From contig JADANN010000108.1 in NCBI GenBank assembly GCA_018806985.1, positions 992,001 to 1,056,000 on the forward strand: DNA of 64,000 nucleotides, written 5' to 3'. Below, piece after piece: positions 59,301 through 64,000 of this stretch. Source of the stretch: Angiostrongylus vasorum. Its lineage: Eukaryota > Nematoda > Chromadorea > Rhabditida > Metastrongylidae. The notes under the pieces are model-generated. The model did not search any database and was not told the DNA's origin. It saw only the letters and a list, made by a program, of their open reading frames with translations. The stretch's first letter is position 1; the number at the start of each line of letters is the position of its first letter. Both the position numbers and the translations under genes were made by a program.

Positions 59301-62300
59301 AGATGTCTTGCGAATCTGTGTTGTGTCATGAGTGCTGAAGGTCAGCACTGGGCCCATTATTTGGCTTGTCAGATTAGTGCAGCCTAAAAAAATTGCATGA
59401 ATTTTTTTTATCTGATTACATCACCGATCCTATTTTCTTCGCAGCTTCCATCGGTGTGGTGATGAACTATATGATTTCATCACTTAATGGAGTGTTTCAT
59501 GTGGCACTATCGGCATTGCACTCATTACTATGCTGTCAGGACATTTCTTCACTAAAATTCGAAGAACTGTTGGATATTGTTGATATGGCAAAGAGGTCAG
59601 TTTGGAATAATGTTAAGAAGATTACTTGACACTTGACACTTGAACGGCCCGTCCTCACTGGTTGAGCCATTGTAGTTCCCAGGAATCCCGAGCTCAGGCT
59701 GGCCAAAGTCTGCCCCAGGTCTTCACCACCACGGGCAGTTGCAGCCCTTGTGGATCAGAGGGAGGTTTGCCATCATGCGACTTTGATACCAGGACGGTGG
59801 CTGATCCTGGTATTGATTGCTCTTAGCTAGGCTTCCTGACGAAAACGCCGGACTCAGCTTGGGAGACTCTGCCGGGGGGACGAGTCCCGCCGCTGAACAT
59901 CGCAGTCCGACACCTCCAGGAACATCTCCCCGCCACGATGAGGCGGTAAACCGTTGGGAGGTTAAGTAGATTACAGATCTCGGAATTGTAGGTTCGAAAA
60001 GTAGGGTCACTTAGTGAGATGCCAAGGGACGCTCGAGTAGAGTGTTTTTCTTGAACTTTTTATTTTGTTACTCGCTTCACAGTTCTACATCAAAATAATG
60101 CAGGCATCCTCCAAATCATGTGGAGGCCAATGACTCAGAGGAAGAATTGAGATTTTAAGATATTTTCTACCAATCAAGAATCCTAGAGGAACTTCCATGC
60201 ATGGGACCGCTAAGTGCTTTTCATATAGAATGCAGATTTGTTTCTAGATAGCGACTAGGAATATATCAAAGTTGGAAATCACGCAAAATGCTGGAATCAC
60301 CTTCCGTAACTGGTAGCAGACCAATGAAAGTCTGGTAGAGAGGAATATTTCGTTTGAAAAATGAACAACATTAACATTATCATCATGGTTAGACAAAAAA
60401 TATACTACGAAACATAGGTTTTCTCTTTGGTCTTAACTTTGTAACGGCTTGTCATTCCTTAGGATTGTTTACTAAGTCTTTAAAATAAGTTATGGAGTCT
60501 CTTCGGGTATTGGCGGCAGAGCTATAGACATCTTGTTATCTCTCCATGACGAAAATTTTCTTTACTCACACAAAGGACAGAGCATTGCACAGATTATAGG
60601 CGTGCTGTTTACGACAGTCCGATGATCATTGCGTTTTCTTTGGGGCAGTCAAACTCTCACGTCACAAAAGATCTGTTCTCGATGAGAAAGAACATGAGCG
60701 AAGGTTTTATTGCGACGTATATAGGACAGACTCCGACTAGCACCTACTAACAAAGAGCGTTTCTAGATACTTCAGCGACACAAGCACTCTTCTAGTTTCC
60801 TAGTTTTCTACCCCCATGATTCCAGAAAAGTTCCATTCGCCGAAGACCACACAAGCTACTTCCGATTTGCTGTATGACCGTTATTTATTTCCTTCTAAAA
60901 ACAAGAAGGACAACTTAGGCATAACTCTACATAAACTTTTTCAGCATGAAATGCTATGGAAAACTTGTGTCCCATGAATGTTTTTCACATTTCATGCTAA
61001 TTTCAGAGGCATACGGTGTTTCTGCCTTTTACAGATTTCATGATTTCGGTCATCGGTTTTTCGGCAATTCGTCTGATGAAATTGCCGTATCCTTAGAGAA
61101 ACAGGCCATCACATACTTTGTTCACTACCATTCAGAAAGAGTGGAAGAATTGCGTGTATTCTTGGAGAACGAGTGTTTCACGTTGTGTCCTGTTCCTAAC
61201 CAGTTCACCATATTTGATCTTCAGGTACTCGCAGAGCTCCTCTCTTTCTTCACTACCCTTTTCTTTAACTCTACTAGTTGTTTTTTTCTCGTAGATTTTA
61301 ATGATGTCCTTATGGTTACCGTACTGTCTTTAATCACCGACTGTCATCATCTTTTCAGTTTTTTTTTAGTATTTGTTTACATTGCTCAGCTCAGTTGTTA
61401 TATAACCGTTATTCGGGTAGCGTTTCGACATGTTCATTTTATTCAGAGCCATTTGTCTGAGTCGATGGTCAACAGTCGTTCATCCTCGCTTTGTGGATTT
61501 TTCGTAGTCGTATTGTGACGAAGTTTGTCGAACGGACCACAGCTCAAATGAGTTAACGTTGCTCGGTGGTGTCATTTTACATCGGACGATGTCGACTTAT
61601 TATCGACTGGTTTTTGATTTGAATTTATGTAGACAATCCATCCTGTAGTAGTCGGTATTAAAATAGCTAAAACATTGCGAAATATTATTTTGCGAAACCG
61701 ACTTTCACTTAATCTCTGTGCGATCAATCGATGTATTTGTTTAAATTATTCGGTTTACACGAAGTTATTATATCACTTTTTATCGGCCAACGATTTAAAC
61801 AATTACATTGGCCATTAACGCCGAAGTTGAGTGGAAATCGGTTTAGTGAAGTGTTATTTCGCTAAGTGCTAGCTATCCTAGTACTAACTGCTACAGGACG
61901 ATTTTTTCTACATGGATTCAAGTCACTTTTAGTCGACAATCAATCAGGAATCATCACATGTGGAACAACACCTCTAAGCAAGGTAACCTGTGGTCCGTTC
62001 AAGAAGTTTAATCTCGATGCGACTACGAAGACGCAAAACGCGAGGATGAACGACTGTGGACCGTCACTAGAATCATCGGTTCTGAAGAAGACGAGAACGT
62101 CGAAACATTAGCGTAATGAAGTTGTAACAACGTTCTGTAGGTTGAACAATTAAGACAAATATGTTGATTATTCACGGTAGGTATAAATGAAAGTCGTCCA
62201 AGTAAAACGTATTTTTACCTAGTTTCATTTTTTTTGCAGGACTTTTCGCTTCTAGAAGAGACTCGTAAAAAAAGCGCTAATATTAATGTCATGACGACGA

Positions 62301-63653
62301 ATGGTAGTGAGGCGGAACATCATTTTTCACCTATGCCTGTTGATTACATAAATCCTTTTGGCAGCAATGAAATTAAGGTATGCTTTGACTATGTCTTAAC
62401 GTTCATGAGTTCTTTTTTTTCTTTGTAATCTGTAATACCTCCGAAAAAAGTGGAAATTATGCTGGAGCCTGCACAACCAGTGAAGACGGGCTATCTTAGT
62501 ATAAAGATAAGTAATCTATAGCAACTGGACTGGACTGAGCCCCTAGGTGGCGTTATATCAAATTTAATTCGTTTATTTCATTATTTTAATTCGTTTACTG
62601 CGAAATCAGTAACTGTGCAGCAATTTAGTCAAGAAGGGAGTCGAATCGAACATCAAGATCTGTAGAAGAGCAGGAAGATCTACAGCAGGAGAACGCATCA
62701 ATTGACAGAGTGGAAAGGTATGAGCTGATTGAGTTGGGGTTGAATATGGGTTTATCCGCTAACGAAATATTAATAATTAATATGAAGAAGTGATATGTAA
62801 TATCTTTCAATGACTGCCGCATTTATAGCACATTTGATAGTCTCTTGAGATTGTTTTAAATTGCCATCATGTACGATATATAACTGAGGTCCATTCGCCT
62901 AACAAAGTTTCCCAGGCCGTAGGAGGTTGACGTATTCACTAAGAAGTCCAGTTTTAAACGAACCAATGCTAAGAATCACCTCCATATTGCAAGAAATCTA
63001 CCAGGAAGGTGACAAACCTCGCTGTTATCGACAAGATCCAGTGCGGGTGAAGGTATGCTGAGGCGCTAGCACTTCTATTTCGGAATTCGAAGAAATAATT
63101 ATTAAGAAATAGTATAGTATAGAAATAGTATAGTATAGAAATAGTACAGTATATCAAAATTGGCAACTGAGCATCTGCCAGAACAGTTCTTCGATTGCTC
63201 AAGCCATTTAAGTATTCGGGCCGGGAGTTATGTAATTTTTCACAAGGGTACTTGGTCGTTGGTTGATTTGATAGTAGATAATTTAGTGTACCTTAGTGTA
63301 TTGTTCATATTTCAGCATTGAGCAGGTGCCAAACATATGCAATACAGCGCTCAATTTGCTTCGATTTTTTGGTGAGCATAATCTACGTGTTCTTCCTTTT
63401 TACACATCATAAAGGCAGCGTTCTCTCAGGTCGTTACATAAGAATGACATCATTACTGCCATCGATTTCTGAGTACTCAGTCCCTGCATTGACAGAGTTG
63501 TTTGAATACTTCTTCTACGCGATCACCATGTTCTTTGGTTTTGATGGTTGTGAAGTTGACGATTCACCCGTTAAAATCAAAACAGTGCTTGCCGATATCG
63601 CTGATCGTCTCCTTTTTGATGGAACAAAACCAACAGACAAATTGTTCGAAGAG
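56341..63653 (+). CDS. vps-50: VPS50/syndetin (EARP complex subunit), 5' 16 exons, C-terminus beyond window
   Basis: Exons: 56341-56412, 56595-56681, 56870-56977, 57439-57638, 57757-57907, 58054-58136, 58211-58352, 58446-58580, 58947-59106, 59445-59595, 61035-61224, 62240-62377, 62629-62717, 62923-63052, 63326-63371, 63430-63653. They total 2106 nt (702 codons), every junction keeps phase and the introns are GT-AG. The protein follows animal VPS50 from end to end. An acidic N-terminus is followed by the coiled Vps54_N-like region (QVVSKKISTLIMEK, RLLKRLHSTLRIIKTL), then AIRLCLEAKEAANTYHHFSC, then the diagnostic block YFVHYHSERVEELRVFLENE with LCPVPNQF. A Ser/Glu-rich linker comes next, and the last exons hold LFEYFFYAITMFFG. 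Known role of the family: it replaces VPS54 in the GARP-related EARP complex, tethers recycling-endosome vesicles and, in C. elegans, supports dense-core vesicle maturation. Human VPS50 is about 960 residues, so roughly 260 should lie downstream. Exon 9 uses the second AG of TTTAAGAG; the first would break the frame. Exon 16 could instead read through to TAG at 63663, but that would truncate the conserved protein. Confidence 0.93.
57040..57338 (-). mobile_element. SINE-A in vps-50 intron 3
   Basis: Full layout with GCGTAGTGGTCGGAGG head and a GAATCGATCCCC box. A TG-rich microsatellite (57264-57303) has grown inside the head. It ends 100 bases before exon 4. Confidence 0.75.
57264..57303. repeat. 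TG-rich microsatellite inside a SINE head
   Basis: Alternating TG interrupted by CTA and C, expanded from the short GTGTGTGTT found at this place in other SINE-A copies. Confidence 0.8.
58660..58870 (-). mobile_element. Penelope-like fragment in vps-50 intron 8
   Basis: Starts with the AGCAAACACGAG...TTT segment seen at 40360 and 43330, carries the best hammerhead-like motif (58706-58745) and ends with GAGGTTAATAGAAAGTCGG, as at 4068 and 32955. Confidence 0.6.
58706..58745 (-). ncRNA. Hammerhead-ribozyme-like motif
   Basis: On the minus strand: GGCT, CTGAGGA core, one extra base, a GGCG/CGTC stem around AAATC, GAAA, then CGTC and AGC. The GCT and AGC flanks can pair as stem I, and ACGT is self-complementary as a two-base-pair stem III. 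All invariant core bases are present. The extra base before stem II departs from the textbook core. Hammerheads are known from Penelope-like elements; activity is inferred only. Confidence 0.45.
59624..59965 (-). repeat. R2 interspersed repeat in vps-50 intron 10
   Basis: TACTTGACACTTGACACTTG tail through GATGAGGCGGTAAACCGTTG. It lacks the segment around GGGCCCCCAGCA found in other copies. It starts 28 bases after the exon 10 donor. Confidence 0.7.
59966..61030. other. vps-50 intron 10, remainder
   Basis: About 1.1 kb after the R2 copy with no recognisable exon; phases of exons 10 and 11 already fit each other. Confidence 0.6.
61370..62120. mobile_element. Penelope-like terminal fragments in vps-50 intron 11
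   Basis: An inverted pair of ends: TAGCGTTTCGACATGTTC near 61420 (minus) and GTCGAAACATTAGCG near 62100 (plus), each next to CTGA-type sequence. The DNA between them is not recognised. Confidence 0.45.
62076..62114 (+). ncRNA. Hammerhead-ribozyme-like motif, diverged
   Basis: CTGAAGA core, extra A, stem II GACG/CGTC with loop AGAA, then GAAA and CATT before AGC. Stem II differs from the other copies at both sides and still pairs. The cleavage-side G is changed to A. Confidence 0.35.
62440..62520 (+). repeat. R2 fragment in vps-50 intron 12
   Basis: GGAAATTATGCTGGAGCCTG and CAACCAGTGAAGACGGGC match the tail-side end of R2. Confidence 0.5.
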
Positions 63654-63935
63654 GTTTTGTATTAGATATGGGATATCTGTTCTGCATTTTTTATCACCTC
63701 TCTGTAGATCTCAAACATGCGTTTTCCAATATTATGTAATGCTTTTATATACTGAGGAAGTATTTACGTGTTTTAGTGGTCGAGTCACTTATCCTATCAC
63801 TATCTTTACAAATGTTAACCCATTTTGTACATTACCTTCGCATGGTTTGACTTATTTCTTCCTTCAAAAGGTCCTTGTTCATTCGTCATTTTTCACTTTT
63901 GGTGATGCTCGGAAAATTCGGTTGGTGCTTGTGAA
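63654..63935. other. Start of vps-50 intron 16
   Basis: No continuation exon of the conserved VPS50 C-terminus recognised before the terminal SINE-A fragment. Confidence 0.5.
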
Positions 63936-64000
63936 GGGTAAGGCGTTCGACGTTGATAAGTACCTGAAGGATACGTCTTATACCATGCATTTTACTTCAC
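63936..64000 (-). mobile_element. SINE-A tail, cut by the window end
   Basis: Begins with AAGGGTAAGGCGTTCGACG and continues with ACCATGCATTTTACTTC, the first 65 bases of the family read from its tail. Confidence 0.5.

Noticed and set aside
59393..59629. 78-codon frame as a separate gene
   Set aside because: It is vps-50 exon 10 (59445-59595) with intron read-through at both ends.

Overview
The window looks like a parasitic nematode chromosome, most likely a strongylid such as a hookworm. It has short (45-60 nt) as well as very long introns, exons of about 45-225 nt, AT-rich DNA, and dense interspersed repeats. These include RTE-type LINEs of the kind common in hookworm genomes, Penelope-like elements and tRNA-derived SINEs. 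There is no bacterial gene organisation. All calls come from reading the sequence; no database search was possible, so family names rest on recognised motifs and remembered homologues.

Two host genes are well supported. (1) At the right end, 56341-63653 (+) holds 16 exons, all phase-compatible, encoding the first 702 residues of VPS50/syndetin, a subunit of the EARP endosomal recycling tether. Its C-terminus lies beyond the window. (2) On the minus strand, 4379-17890, an ankyrin-repeat gene is scattered as exons of about 60-120 nt inside huge introns. Exons at 16815-16914, 14385-14482 and 6693-6788 join in perfect phase and together spell consecutive ankyrin repeats. The intron between the last two has swallowed a complete RTE LINE in antisense. 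Weaker candidates include a minus-strand gene just upstream of vps-50 (54836-55150), a complete three-exon 119-codon plus-strand frame at 25528-26041, and several isolated exon-like frames. I could not recognise the products of any of these.

Layout. 1-8.6 kb: 3' part of the ankyrin gene with SINE-A, R2 and R3 repeats. 8.66-12.04 kb: RTE copy A (+) with a 12-bp target-site duplication. 12-20 kb: 5' part of the ankyrin gene, TA microsatellite and more SINEs. 20.63-24.01 kb: RTE copy B, a rearranged insertion whose body is inverted relative to its 3' end, flanked by a 9-bp duplication. 24-28 kb: unrecognised gene candidates. 28.6-38.6 kb: decayed repeat R5 and a large inverted repeat (R4) whose left arm is broken by Penelope-like insertions. 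40-48 kb: a cluster of Penelope-like elements with reverse transcriptase and GIY-YIG remnants. 48.4-50.6 kb: further R4 and R5 copies. 50.6-52.9 kb: nothing recognised. 53-56 kb: SINEs, R2 and the minus-strand gene. 56.3-64 kb: vps-50 with SINE-A, R2 and Penelope fragments in its introns.

The main observations worth following are these: the inverted RTE copy, which fits twin priming; inactivating mutations shared by the two RTE copies, which point to a defective lineage moved in trans; hammerhead-ribozyme-like motifs with covarying stem II recurring in the Penelope fragments; and a tRNA-derived SINE family present in about a dozen copies.
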